A stretch of DNA of 64,000 bases from Bacillota bacterium (lineage in GTDB: Bacteria; Bacillota; Clostridia; Lachnospirales; Lachnospiraceae), in NCBI GenBank assembly GCA_023390555.1, contig JAEWCQ010000018.1, forward strand, positions 1 through 64,000, in the 5' to 3' direction. The notes under the pieces are model-generated. The model made no database searches. It saw only the letters and a list, made by a program, of their open reading frames with translations, and was not told the origin of the DNA. Of this stretch, positions 1-9,128 are shown in pieces; position 1 is the stretch's first letter, and each line of letters opens with the position of its first letter. Made by a program: the position numbers and the translations under genes.

Positions 1-1
1 G

Positions 2-103
2 TATCAGCTGGAGCAGTATGAGCCGGATGATCTGGAGAAGCTGCTTGCAGAGATTGAATCCATGCCGCAGGAGGAACTGGAAGCAATGCTCAAAGAAGCA
101 TAG
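2..103 (+). CDS. 3' end of a truncated gene, probably an NRPS-cluster protein
   Basis: Only the last 33 codons are in the window, ending in TAG at 101-103; the gene begins outside. The visible tail is acidic and helical, with leucines spaced as in an amphipathic helix (LEKLLAEIE, then PQEELEAMLKEA). Short C-terminal helices of this sort (LSEEEL-x-ALL patterns) are typical of the ends of NRPS and PKS subunits, where they act as docking or linker segments. The next gene starts about 50 bases downstream on the same strand and leads into an NRPS, so an upstream NRPS module is the natural guess. With so little sequence the assignment is inference. Confidence 0.5.
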   Translation, partial: YQLEQYEPDDLEKLLAEIESMPQEELEAMLKEA

Positions 104-151
104 GTGACACCGGAAACAGCGCACGCGAAGGTGCGGGAAAGGGAGACTGTT

Positions 152-1456
152 ATGAAAATATTGATGGTTCAGCTTCTGGAGTATCTTTATCCATGGGGGG
201 GAGCTCATAAAGCCAACCGGATACTGATGGAGGAGCTTGTAAAAAGAGGGCATGAATGCCGGGTAATCACTCCGGAAGTTTACATAGGAGGTTTTGAAGA
301 GTATTTTAACGAAAAAAAGAACAGCCATGAATTTGAAATGGTCGAAGAAAGTGAAAATGTAAGTGTGATCCGAAGCAAGGGGGTTACAGTCTACCGGGTA
401 GAGGGAGACTATAAAATTTTTTCCTTTATCCGAAATATGGTTTCGGATTATCAGCCGGACATCACGCTGATTTCCGAGGATAAGTCCCATCTTCTGATGG
501 AGGCGGTTCTGGAGACCGGGACAAGGACCATCTGTCTGGCGCACAGTCAGACCGTGCTTCCGTTCGGGCCGGAATGCTTCGAGCAAAAGCGGGATAAAAT
601 TCCGCTTTACCACCGGTTACACGGTATCATCAGTGTCAGCAATTATCTGCAGGATTATTTTCGAAAATGGGCGGGGCTCACATCAAAAAGAATCTATTTC
701 CCCTCCTATGGGGAAGGTCCGTTTCCGTTTCTCGGAAACTTTGACAGTCCTTATGTCACAGTCATTAACCCTTCCGGGATTAAGGGATTTCCAATTATAA
801 CCGGACTTGCCAGAAGATTCCCGTGGGTAAAGTTCGCCGCTGTCATCACCTGGTCTACGACAAATGCAGAAATGGAAGAACTCAAAACGATTGAAAATAT
901 CGTCCTATTAAAGCCGCAGGAGGATGTGGATGTCATTTACCGGCAGACCAAAGTCTTTCTGATGCCTTCCCTGTGGGGAGAGTCCTTCGGTCAGGTTGTG
1001 GTAGAAGCTATGCTGAGAGGGATTCCTGTCATTGCGAGCAACGTTGGCGGCCTTCCGGAGGCAAAGCAGGGAATCGACTACATTCTGCCGGTAAATCCAA
1101 TCCGTAAGTATATCAGTGAAAAAGAACTGCTGATGAGTGTACACCGGCCGGTCGTACCGGAGCAGAATCTCGAACCGTGGGCAAAGGCACTGGACCGGCT
1201 GTTAAGAGACAAAACGCATTATGAGGAGCTGGCAAAAGAGTCCTATGAAAAAGCGGCAGCTTTTCACGCAGAATTGGGATTTGAAGCATTCGAGGAGTAT
1301 TTTCAGGAAATCATAGATGCCTTTCCTGATGATGTGCAGGACCAAAAGCATGCGGATGTATCAAATAGTCAGACCATGGAGCGGATTCAGATGTTATCAC
1401 CGGAAAAGAGAGCGCAGTTGTACGCGATGCTGACGAAGACAGGGGGTAGAAAATGA
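152..1456 (+). CDS. Family-4-like glycosyltransferase with NRPS-type C-terminal motif (first copy)
   Basis: Predicted retaining GT-B glycosyltransferase of 434 residues. The C-terminal half carries the GT4 signature: E277 and E285 form the E-x7-E pair in GESFGQVVVEA, followed by IPVIASNVGGLPE. The N-terminal half starts MKILMVQLLEYLYPWGG, matching the start of the next gene. An upstream in-frame GTG at 104 would add 16 residues, but ATG 152 has a GGGAGA ribosome site and aligns with the paralogue. The last ~25 residues hold the motif MLSPEKRAQLYAML, which also opens the downstream NRPS. It overlaps the next gene by ATGA. Likely role: transfer of a sugar to a peptide or lipopeptide intermediate of this cluster; donor and acceptor cannot be read from the sequence. 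Confidence 0.85.
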   Translation: MKILMVQLLEYLYPWGGAHKANRILMEELVKRGHECRVITPEVYIGGFEEYFNEKKNSHEFEMVEESENVSVIRSKGVTVYRVEGDYKIFSFIRNMVSDYQPDITLISEDKSHLLMEAVLETGTRTICLAHSQTVLPFGPECFEQKRDKIPLYHRLHGIISVSNYLQDYFRKWAGLTSKRIYFPSYGEGPFPFLGNFDSPYVTVINPSGIKGFPIITGLARRFPWVKFAAVITWSTTNAEMEELKTIENIVLLKPQEDVDVIYRQTKVFLMPSLWGESFGQVVVEAMLRGIPVIASNVGGLPEAKQGIDYILPVNPIRKYISEKELLMSVHRPVVPEQNLEPWAKALDRLLRDKTHYEELAKESYEKAAAFHAELGFEAFEEYFQEIIDAFPDDVQDQKHADVSNSQTMERIQMLSPEKRAQLYAMLTKTGGRK

Positions 1457-2757
1457 AACTATTATTGATTCAATCAATGGGATATCTGTATCCTTGGGCA
1501 GGAGCCAATAAAGCCAACAAAATGTTAATGGAATGGATGGCAGAAAAGGGACATGAATGCCGTGTCATCAATCCGCTTTTAAGCCCTCCGGGATACAATG
1601 AACATGAATATATTGAAGAAAAATGTGCCGCAAACGAAATGGAGTTTATGGAAAGCAGCGACAGTCTGACCCATGTTCGCGTCCGGGGAGTGGATGCCTA
1701 TACGGTTACGAGCGAATTTAAAATCATTTCCTTTATCCGGAGTACCATCGAAGAGTTCCGGCCGGACGTTACGCTGGTCTCCGACACACAGCCGTATATT
1801 CTGCTGGAAACAGTGACGGAATTAAAGACAAAAGCAGTTTTTATCGCGCACAGCCAGTCCACGCTCCCGTTTGGTCCGGACAGCTTTGAAGAGGACCCGG
1901 CAAAAATCGAATTGTTTCAAAAACTGAGCGGTATTATTTCGGTCAGTCGTTTTCTGGACAGCTATTTTCGTCAATGGGCGGGAGTCGGTACAAGAGTCAT
2001 CTATTTTCCTTCGTACGGACCGGGACCGTTCCCATACCTTGGAAACTTTGAAAATCCATATGTTACGGTGATCAATCCATCTGCATTAAAAGGGTTCTGT
2101 ATCTTTCGGGAACTGGCCAGACGTCTGCCGGATGTGCAGTTTGCGGCTGTGCCGACCTGGGCTACCGCAGAGGAAGAAATTGAAGAAATGAGGATGGCAC
2201 CGAACATCACAATTTTAAAACCGTCGGAGGATATCAATGATATCTACCGGAATACGAAGGTTTTTTTGATGCCGTCCCTGTGGGGAGAGTCCTTCGGACA
2301 GGTGGTTGTAGAAGCAATGCTGCGCGGAATACCGGTAATTGCCAGTGAGGTCGGCGGACTGCCGGAGGCAAAGCTCGGACTTGACTATCTGTTGCCGGTA
2401 GAACAGATACAGGAATATAGTACCGCAAATTCCCTCATGGGTTCAGTGGCACAGCCGGTTGTGCCAGAGCAGGATCTGGAGCCATGGGTACAGGCGCTGG
2501 AACGTCTGGTGACAGACCCGCAGGAGTATCGGATTCTGTCGGAAGCTTCCTATGAGAAAGCGGCGCAATTTCATGCAACTGTTGGATTTGAAGCCTTTGA
2601 ACGTTATTTTCAGGAAATCAGTGAAAGTGTGCCATCTGAAAAGGATCTGCTGCCGGAGGGAAAAGAGGGCATTATCTGGCGGGTCAATACACTGAGTCCG
2701 GAAAAGAGAAATCAATTATTGATCTTATTGCAAGAAAGAAGGAAACAGCATGAATAG
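1453..2757 (+). CDS. Family-4-like glycosyltransferase with NRPS-type C-terminal motif (second copy)
   Basis: A 434-residue paralogue of the preceding gene, clearly a tandem duplicate: the N-terminus (YLYPWAGANKANKMLMEW), the central SxGPFPYLGNF block and the GT4 nucleotide-sugar site (E279/E287 in GESFGQVVVEA) are shared almost residue for residue. The ATG overlaps the stop of the first copy (ATGA) and its own end overlaps the NRPS start by 8 bases, so the three genes should be translated as one coupled unit. The C-terminus again ends in a helical LSPEKRNQLLILL motif. Two copies suggest two successive glycosylations or two different sugars. Function in NRPS product tailoring is inferred from context. 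Confidence 0.85.
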   Translation: MKLLLIQSMGYLYPWAGANKANKMLMEWMAEKGHECRVINPLLSPPGYNEHEYIEEKCAANEMEFMESSDSLTHVRVRGVDAYTVTSEFKIISFIRSTIEEFRPDVTLVSDTQPYILLETVTELKTKAVFIAHSQSTLPFGPDSFEEDPAKIELFQKLSGIISVSRFLDSYFRQWAGVGTRVIYFPSYGPGPFPYLGNFENPYVTVINPSALKGFCIFRELARRLPDVQFAAVPTWATAEEEIEEMRMAPNITILKPSEDINDIYRNTKVFLMPSLWGESFGQVVVEAMLRGIPVIASEVGGLPEAKLGLDYLLPVEQIQEYSTANSLMGSVAQPVVPEQDLEPWVQALERLVTDPQEYRILSEASYEKAAQFHATVGFEAFERYFQEISESVPSEKDLLPEGKEGIIWRVNTLSPEKRNQLLILLQERRKQHE

Positions 2758-5700
2758 TATTTATGAACGTGTGAACCTTCTTCCGCCGGAGAAAAGAAAG
2801 CTCCTGCTGGAGAAAATCTCTGAAAAAAACAGTCTTGCCATTTCCGAAAATGAAATCAAGCCTGTTTCAAGAGAAGCTATGGGCTGCGAATTCCCGCTTT
2901 CCTTCTCCCAGCAGCGGCTTTGGTTTTTGTATCAATGGGAACCGGACAGCCCTTCTTATAATATTCCGTGTATATTCAGTCTGAATTTTAAAACGGATAC
3001 AGCCATGTTCGAACAGGCGGTCAACCAGCTGATTGCACGGCATGAGATACTCCGTACTACATATAAAATGGTCGGGGAGGATGCGGTTTCGGTCATTCAT
3101 CCGCATGAGCCGATCAAAATGCAGATCTATGATCTGGCAGAAGCATCGCTGACGGAAAAAGAACTCCGGGATACCTTGATAAAGGAAAAGGCACTGATTC
3201 CGTTTCATCTGGAAAAAGAGTTACCGATACGGGCCTATTTTTTCCATCTGGAAGAGGAAAAAAACATGGTGCTTCTCAACATACATCATATTGCATGCGA
3301 TGGGTGGTCTCTCGATATTATCATCAATGAATTACGCAGCATGTATGCGGCACTTTCCGAAAACCGTCCGCAGGAAATGCTTCCGCTGGAATTACAATAT
3401 GCCGACTTTGCCTATTGGCAGAGACAGAATGAAAAATCAGACAGCTTTCATAAGCATGAGATTTACTGGAAAAGTGTCTTTGAAGGGAATATTCCGGTGC
3501 TGGAGCTGCCTGTAGACAAACCGCGTCCGCCGATCCGTACATTTCACGGGGCAGTGGTTTACAGGGATCTGCCCCAACAGCTGTATAAGGAGTTGAACCG
3601 AATCTGCGTCGAAGAGGATGTAACCTTATATATGGTCACCCTGACGGCCTATTTCACTTTGCTGTACCGGTATACGGGGCAGACGGATATCGTAGTCGGA
3701 TCTCCGATTGCAAACCGGAACCGGATGGAGTTGGAACGGATGATCGGTTTTTTTGTTAATACGATTCCCGTCCGGATTCATCTGGATGCGCAGGCCACGT
3801 TTCGTGAAACATTGTGGCAGGTGAAAAAGATGACACTGGAGGCCTTTGAGCACCAGGACCTTCCACTGGAGAAAATCATTGAGATGCTGACACTTGAACG
3901 GGATATGAGCCATAATCCGTTGTTTCAGGTCATGTATGTCATGCAGAATGCGTTCCTCACTACATTTGATACGGAGAAGGAGTTGAACATGAATTTTGAG
4001 GGTTCTGTCAATACGGACAGTTCCAAGTTCGACCTTACCCTGTCCGCAACAAAAGATTTTGTTCAGGCGGAATACAGTACCGATCTGTTTGAAAAACATA
4101 CGGTTGAAATGCTGCTGGAGCATTATATCTGCCTGCTGGAATCCATAAACCGGAATCCCGATGAGGTCTTGTCCAAAATTGAGATGCTTCCGCAAGCGGA
4201 AAGACAGCGGATACTGGTGGACTGGAACCGGACAGAATCCAAGTATCCGCAGGAATTTCAGCTGATACGCTGTGTGGAAGAGTGGGCGGCAAAACAGCCG
4301 GAGAAAGCAGCACTTGCCGATGAGGGAAGGACCTATACGTATCGGGAAATGAATGTATCCGCCAATAAACTGGCTTATGCATTGCGGGAAAGAGGAATCG
4401 GACCGGAGAAAGTCGTCGGAATTCTTTTGGAGCGCTCCGCGGATTTTGTCGTGGCCATGCTTGCGGTGCTCAAAGCCGGAGGAGCCTATGTGCCGCTCGA
4501 TCCTTCTTATCCGAGGGACCGCATTCAGAATATGATACAGGCATCCGGTATGCAGGTTCTTCTCACAAACAGCAGTCTGATACAGGATGGGAAACCGGAT
4601 GGAGTGATACTGATACAGATGGATAAGGATCGGGCGGAAATCGAGACCGGAGCCAGTGAAAATCCGCAGATAACGGTGTCTTCTGACCAGTTGATGTATA
4701 TTATCTTTACTTCGGGATCTACCGGAGAACCAAAAGGAGTCGGTGTTGAACTTCGGAATTTCCAGAATTACATACAGGGCATGCTTCGCCATCTCGGAAT
4801 ACAGTCATCCTTCCAGTATGCGATACTTTCTACCATGGCTGCAGATCTGGGGCTTACGAATGTGTTTGGAGCGCTGTGCACCGGCGGTACACTGCATGTT
4901 TTATCCTATGAGACTTCCTGTGATCCCGATGCAGTTGCCGATTATTTCTGCCGGAACAGAATTGATATCATGAAAGTGGTTCCAAGCCATTTCGAAGTAC
5001 TGTTGACAGCAAAACATCCGGATTGTGTCATTCCGCAGCGGACGCTGATTCTCGCAGGAGAGGGATTGAGCTGGGAAACCGTACAAAAAATCCGGGAGTT
5101 AAAACCGGATTGCGCGGTAGAGAACCACTATGGTCCGACGGAGACAACCGTCTCTGCCCTCGTCTATCCGATTCCGCAGGCAGGAGGAGGCGCATCGTCC
5201 GGGATTGTTCCGATCGGAAGACCGATTGGGAATGTCCGGACGTATATCCTTGATTCCTATTTGAATCCGGTTCCGCAGGGAGTACCGGGAGAGCTGTATA
5301 TTGGTGGAGCGGGAGTATCCAGAGGCTATCGGAACCAGCCAGAACTCAATGAAAAACGGTTTGTTCCAACACCATTTGGTGAACATAAGGGCGGTCTGCT
5401 TTACCGGACAGGTGACCGGGTGCGCTATCTGCTGGACGGCACGATAGAGATGCTGGGACGTATGGATCGACAGGTGAAGATCAGAGGATTTCGAATCGAA
5501 TTGGGGGAAATTGAGTCGAATCTCATTTCCATCCCCTATGTCAAAGAAGCGGTGGTGGTTTTCAAGGAGCTGGGTAAGACCGAGAAGCGAATTGCAGCCT
5601 ATCTTGTGCTTGAGAAATCGTCTCAGATCGAAAATCCAATTGCAGACATCCGCAAAAGGCTGGGTCAGAAGCTGCCGGAATATATGATTCCGAACCATAT

Positions 5701-8239
5701 GATCGAGCTGGATGCGCTCCCGTTAAATCCGAACGGAAAAGTAGATGCCGGCAGGCTGCCGGAAATTGATTTTCAGAAAAAATCAGACGGAATGGCGACA
5801 GAGAAGCCCCAGACAGCCACGGAACTAAGGTTGCATGAGATTTGGAAAGATATTCTGGGAACAGAAGATATCGGCATAGACGATAATTTCTTTGAGCTTG
5901 GAGGAGAATCCTTTAAAGCATTGAAGGTGGTAAGAAGAATCGGCGACTGGATTGGGATTATGGATTTCTTTAAAAATCCGACGATTCGTCTGCTTTCACA
6001 ATTTCTGGATCAGGGGAAAAAATCGGACAATCAGATCCTGCACAAGCTAAAAAAGAGCAGCCTGCCGGAGGAAGAACGGATTTCACTGATCTGCGTACCG
6101 TATGCCGGAGGCAGTGCAATCACCTATCAGCCATTGTCCATGCAAATGCCGCCCGAGATGGAATTATATGCGATTGAAATACCGGGACATGACTACAGCC
6201 GCAGGGACGATGCATTATTATCCCTGCAGGAGACGGCACGCTTATGCGTAGAAGAAATCAAGCAAACGATCAAGGGTCCGATCGCCTTATACGGTCACTG
6301 CGTCGGCGGTGCCCTGACCATTGAAATCGCAAGGCAGCTCGAAGCGCAGAAGCTTCCGTTAAAACGGGTCTTTGTCGGCGGAGCACTTCCGATTGCACGG
6401 ATTCCGGGAAAGATTTTTAATGCCCTTTCAAAGCTGTTTCCAACAGACCGTTCCATGTCCAATAAGTCTTATCATGAGTTTTTGAAAGCACTGGGCGGTT
6501 TTAATGATGTCAGTGACAGGGAAGAGCGGGACTTTTTGATCCGGAATCTCCGGCACGATGCCCGGGAAAGTGAGTCTTATTTTACCGCTGCCTACAGTGA
6601 TCGGGAATATCAGAGACTTCATGCACCGATTACCTGTATCATCGGACAGCGGGACAGGGCGACGGAACTCTATCAGGAGCGATACCTGGAATGGGGGTAT
6701 TTCGGCAGCAGTGTCGATTTGGCCGTAGTTGCGCATGCCGGTCACTATTTTATCAAATTCCAGGCAAATCAGCTGAGTGATATTATGGAACATGCGATGC
6801 AAAAAGACAGGAATCCGGATGCCGAAATGCCGCAGGTGGAGAATGCGCCTGTCCGGCCGGAAAAGGAAAAACGGGTTGCCATACCGAATCTGAGGACATT
6901 TTTTATCGTTGTCGCAAGTCAGCTGGTATCGGTTCTGGGATCGGGGCTGACGTCCATTGCACTTGGAGTCTGGGTATATTCGCAGTCCGGTGCGGTGTCG
7001 GATTTTGCAGCGATTTCCTCTGCCGGTCTGATTCCAGGAATTCTTGCGCTTCCGATAGCCGGTGCAATCGTAGACCGCTATGACAGACGCCTTGTCATGC
7101 TCTTTAGTGATCTGGCGGCAGCTTTGTCGATTGCGGTACTGGCGGTTCTTATGGCCACCAACTCGCTGGAGGTATGGCATATCCTTGTGTCAGCGGCAAT
7201 CGGTTCTGTGTCGAGATCCTTCCACCGACCTGCATTTTCGGCGGCAGTAGCACAGATCATTCCGAAGCAATACCTGGGGCATGCGAATGGAATTGTCCAG
7301 TTCTCGAGTTCGACCAGTGAGATGATTGCCCCGATGATCGGTGTGGCATTGTATACACTGATCGGGATGAAAAATATTTTTATTATGGATTTCTTCAGTT
7401 TTTTAGTGGCAGTTACCACACTGCTATGGATCCGTTTCCCAAATACGTTATTCCGGAAGCGGGAAGAAACCTTTGTCAAAGAGGTTCTGATGGGCTGGAA
7501 ATTCATCTTCAAAAGGCCGAGTATGATTTATATGATTGTATTCTTTTTTGTGAGTAATATCCTGTACGGCGCCATTTCGGTACTGTTTCAGCCGCTGATT
7601 CTTTCTTTTGGTTCTGCGACCGAGCTTGCGACAATCTCCATGCTCGGAGCCATAGGAGGAATGTCGGGTGCACTGCTGATGAGCCTCTGGGGAGGCACAA
7701 AGCGAAGAGCTACCGGTATGATCGGATTTGTCATTCTGGAAGGGCTTTTCGCAATTATGGCAGGTATCCGGCCGGATTTCCTGGTGACGGCTGTCGGCAT
7801 ATTCGGATTCTGGTTCTCTGTCACGCTGATTAATTCCCACTGGCAGGCATTGATACAGACAAAGGTAGGTCTGGAACTGCAGGGACGTGTCCTTGCAACG
7901 AATCAGATGATTGCAATGTCCAGTATGCCGATCGGGTACTTTTTGTCCGGCTTGCTGGCAGATTCGGTATTTGAAAAGGCGTTGAATGGACCGGGTGTCA
8001 TTTCTGATACGCTGGGGCCGATCATTGGGACAGGGGTCGGCCGCGGAATAGGCCTGCTGTTGATCAGTGCGGGTTTACTCGTTGTAATCTGGTCGGTAAT
8101 CGGATTCCGTTTCCGCCCGCTCCGCTATATGGAGGACGCCATGGAAGATGCCGTACCGGATGCGGTAATACAGGATCGGGATTCGCTTCAGGAGGAGCTG
8201 GATCACCGTGTTTTGCGAAAAGAGCTTAACATAACATAA
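2750..8239 (+). CDS. NRPS C-A-PCP-TE fused to a C-terminal MFS exporter
   Basis: Single 1829-residue protein. Residues ~1-25 are a LPPEKRKLLLEKI helix. A condensation domain (~45-480) has HHIACDG with H179, H180 and D184 and an LCL-like look. The adenylation domain (~490-1000) shows FTSGSTGEPKG (653 on), NHYGPTETT (792 on), YRTGDR, GRMDRQVKIRG and the catalytic K997. The carrier domain has its phosphopantetheine serine at S1054 (LGGES). A type II-like thioesterase (~1105-1345) has GHCVGG with C1184 in place of the usual serine, and H1332 in HAGHYF. From ~1378 to ~1800 the chain continues as a 12-helix MFS transporter of the EntS/MFS_3 kind. It should add one residue (probably Asp, see findings), release the product and export it. 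The condensation domain needs an upstream donor outside the window. It follows two glycosyltransferases in a coupled operon. Confidence 0.93.
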   Translation: MNSIYERVNLLPPEKRKLLLEKISEKNSLAISENEIKPVSREAMGCEFPLSFSQQRLWFLYQWEPDSPSYNIPCIFSLNFKTDTAMFEQAVNQLIARHEILRTTYKMVGEDAVSVIHPHEPIKMQIYDLAEASLTEKELRDTLIKEKALIPFHLEKELPIRAYFFHLEEEKNMVLLNIHHIACDGWSLDIIINELRSMYAALSENRPQEMLPLELQYADFAYWQRQNEKSDSFHKHEIYWKSVFEGNIPVLELPVDKPRPPIRTFHGAVVYRDLPQQLYKELNRICVEEDVTLYMVTLTAYFTLLYRYTGQTDIVVGSPIANRNRMELERMIGFFVNTIPVRIHLDAQATFRETLWQVKKMTLEAFEHQDLPLEKIIEMLTLERDMSHNPLFQVMYVMQNAFLTTFDTEKELNMNFEGSVNTDSSKFDLTLSATKDFVQAEYSTDLFEKHTVEMLLEHYICLLESINRNPDEVLSKIEMLPQAERQRILVDWNRTESKYPQEFQLIRCVEEWAAKQPEKAALADEGRTYTYREMNVSANKLAYALRERGIGPEKVVGILLERSADFVVAMLAVLKAGGAYVPLDPSYPRDRIQNMIQASGMQVLLTNSSLIQDGKPDGVILIQMDKDRAEIETGASENPQITVSSDQLMYIIFTSGSTGEPKGVGVELRNFQNYIQGMLRHLGIQSSFQYAILSTMAADLGLTNVFGALCTGGTLHVLSYETSCDPDAVADYFCRNRIDIMKVVPSHFEVLLTAKHPDCVIPQRTLILAGEGLSWETVQKIRELKPDCAVENHYGPTETTVSALVYPIPQAGGGASSGIVPIGRPIGNVRTYILDSYLNPVPQGVPGELYIGGAGVSRGYRNQPELNEKRFVPTPFGEHKGGLLYRTGDRVRYLLDGTIEMLGRMDRQVKIRGFRIELGEIESNLISIPYVKEAVVVFKELGKTEKRIAAYLVLEKSSQIENPIADIRKRLGQKLPEYMIPNHMIELDALPLNPNGKVDAGRLPEIDFQKKSDGMATEKPQTATELRLHEIWKDILGTEDIGIDDNFFELGGESFKALKVVRRIGDWIGIMDFFKNPTIRLLSQFLDQGKKSDNQILHKLKKSSLPEEERISLICVPYAGGSAITYQPLSMQMPPEMELYAIEIPGHDYSRRDDALLSLQETARLCVEEIKQTIKGPIALYGHCVGGALTIEIARQLEAQKLPLKRVFVGGALPIARIPGKIFNALSKLFPTDRSMSNKSYHEFLKALGGFNDVSDREERDFLIRNLRHDARESESYFTAAYSDREYQRLHAPITCIIGQRDRATELYQERYLEWGYFGSSVDLAVVAHAGHYFIKFQANQLSDIMEHAMQKDRNPDAEMPQVENAPVRPEKEKRVAIPNLRTFFIVVASQLVSVLGSGLTSIALGVWVYSQSGAVSDFAAISSAGLIPGILALPIAGAIVDRYDRRLVMLFSDLAAALSIAVLAVLMATNSLEVWHILVSAAIGSVSRSFHRPAFSAAVAQIIPKQYLGHANGIVQFSSSTSEMIAPMIGVALYTLIGMKNIFIMDFFSFLVAVTTLLWIRFPNTLFRKREETFVKEVLMGWKFIFKRPSMIYMIVFFFVSNILYGAISVLFQPLILSFGSATELATISMLGAIGGMSGALLMSLWGGTKRRATGMIGFVILEGLFAIMAGIRPDFLVTAVGIFGFWFSVTLINSHWQALIQTKVGLELQGRVLATNQMIAMSSMPIGYFLSGLLADSVFEKALNGPGVISDTLGPIIGTGVGRGIGLLLISAGLLVVIWSVIGFRFRPLRYMEDAMEDAVPDAVIQDRDSLQEELDHRVLRKELNIT

Positions 8240-8274
8240 TTCAGGCTGTCCATGAAACTTGCAAATTTCTGCTG

Positions 8275-8308
8275 AAATGCACTCATTCCGCTGTAATGAG
8301 TGCATTTT
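8275..8308. terminator. Bidirectional terminator between NRPS and sodA
   Basis: A perfect stem, AAATGCACTCATT paired with AATGAGTGCATTT around a 7-base loop, lies between two convergent genes. A-rich and T-rich flanks on both sides allow it to end transcription of the NRPS operon and of the superoxide dismutase gene. Confidence 0.85.
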
Positions 8309-8320
8309 GACTCGCAGTTA

Positions 8321-8962
8321 TCATCTCCGCGTCATGTAATCAATACAATATTGGTACAGTTCGCCGGCACGCTCCCAGTTTACGACATTGAACCAGTCGT
8401 CGATATAGGCTGCCCGCTCATTATAATGTTTCAGGTAGTAGGCGTGTTCCCATACATCAAGTGCCAAAACGGGGCAGTAATTCTGGGAGAGCGGAGAGTC
8501 CTGATTGGCCGATGTCACAATCCTGAGTGTTCTGTCCGAATCAACGACCAGCCAGGCATAGCCCGAACCGAATACGGACAATGCCTTATCCTTAAAGTCC
8601 TTGCGTAACCGTTCAATCGATCCGAAATCTTTTACGATCGCGGGACACAGCGTTCCGGCACGTGAACGTGTTGCAGAATTCGTCATGCCGTCAAAGAAAA
8701 AGATGTGATTGTAAACGCCGCCGCCGTTATTTCTTATGGCTGTCCGAACCGGTTCCGGAAATGTATCTGCGTTGTAGATCAGTCTTTCCAGAGACCAGGT
8801 CTGCAGCTCCGGATAATCTCTGAGTGCCTTGTTCAAATTGTCTACATACGTTTGAAGATGCCGGTCATGGTGCAGGTGCATTGTCAACGTATCGATATAC
8901 GGCTCCAGTGCGTCATACGCATATGGCAGCGGCGGGTTCACAAATGGATAGTGCTCATTCAT
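8321..8962 (-). CDS. sodA: Superoxide dismutase, Mn/Fe family
   Basis: 213-residue cytoplasmic enzyme that dismutates superoxide. The N-terminal helical hairpin holds the metal-binding histidines (TMHLHHDRHLQTYVDNLN) and the C-terminal domain holds the Asp and His ligands (DVWEHAYYLKHY, then YIDDWFNVVNW). The usual NGGGHxNH is NGGGVYNH here, a mild divergence. The reading frame extends 101 codons upstream, but the start is taken at 8962 because it has an AGGAGA site and gives the family's normal length and N-terminus. Metal preference (Mn or Fe) cannot be settled by eye. It stands alone, convergent with the NRPS operon. Confidence 0.9.
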   Translation of the reverse strand: MNEHYPFVNPPLPYAYDALEPYIDTLTMHLHHDRHLQTYVDNLNKALRDYPELQTWSLERLIYNADTFPEPVRTAIRNNGGGVYNHIFFFDGMTNSATRSRAGTLCPAIVKDFGSIERLRKDFKDKALSVFGSGYAWLVVDSDRTLRIVTSANQDSPLSQNYCPVLALDVWEHAYYLKHYNERAAYIDDWFNVVNWERAGELYQYCIDYMTRR

Positions 8963-9128
8963 TGCAAGATCTCCTGTTTCGCTTTCTTCCTCATTATATG
9001 CGTCAAAATGGGCATAGGTACCAGGACACTTCGGAAAATAAGTGGGGCTCTCCGGTAAATTATCGTGGAAAAATGAGTTCTGTTTGTGTAAAATAGTGGA
9101 AAAGATATTTGCATAAAGGAGAATTGTT

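Noticed and set aside
104..151. Upstream GTG extension of the first glycosyltransferase
   Set aside because: Starts directly after the previous stop without a ribosome site, and the added residues do not match the paralogue.
3626..4792. 388-codon open frame on the minus strand
   Set aside because: Lies wholly within the NRPS gene, has no ribosome site and shows composition expected of an antisense shadow (rich in His, Arg, Phe, Ile).
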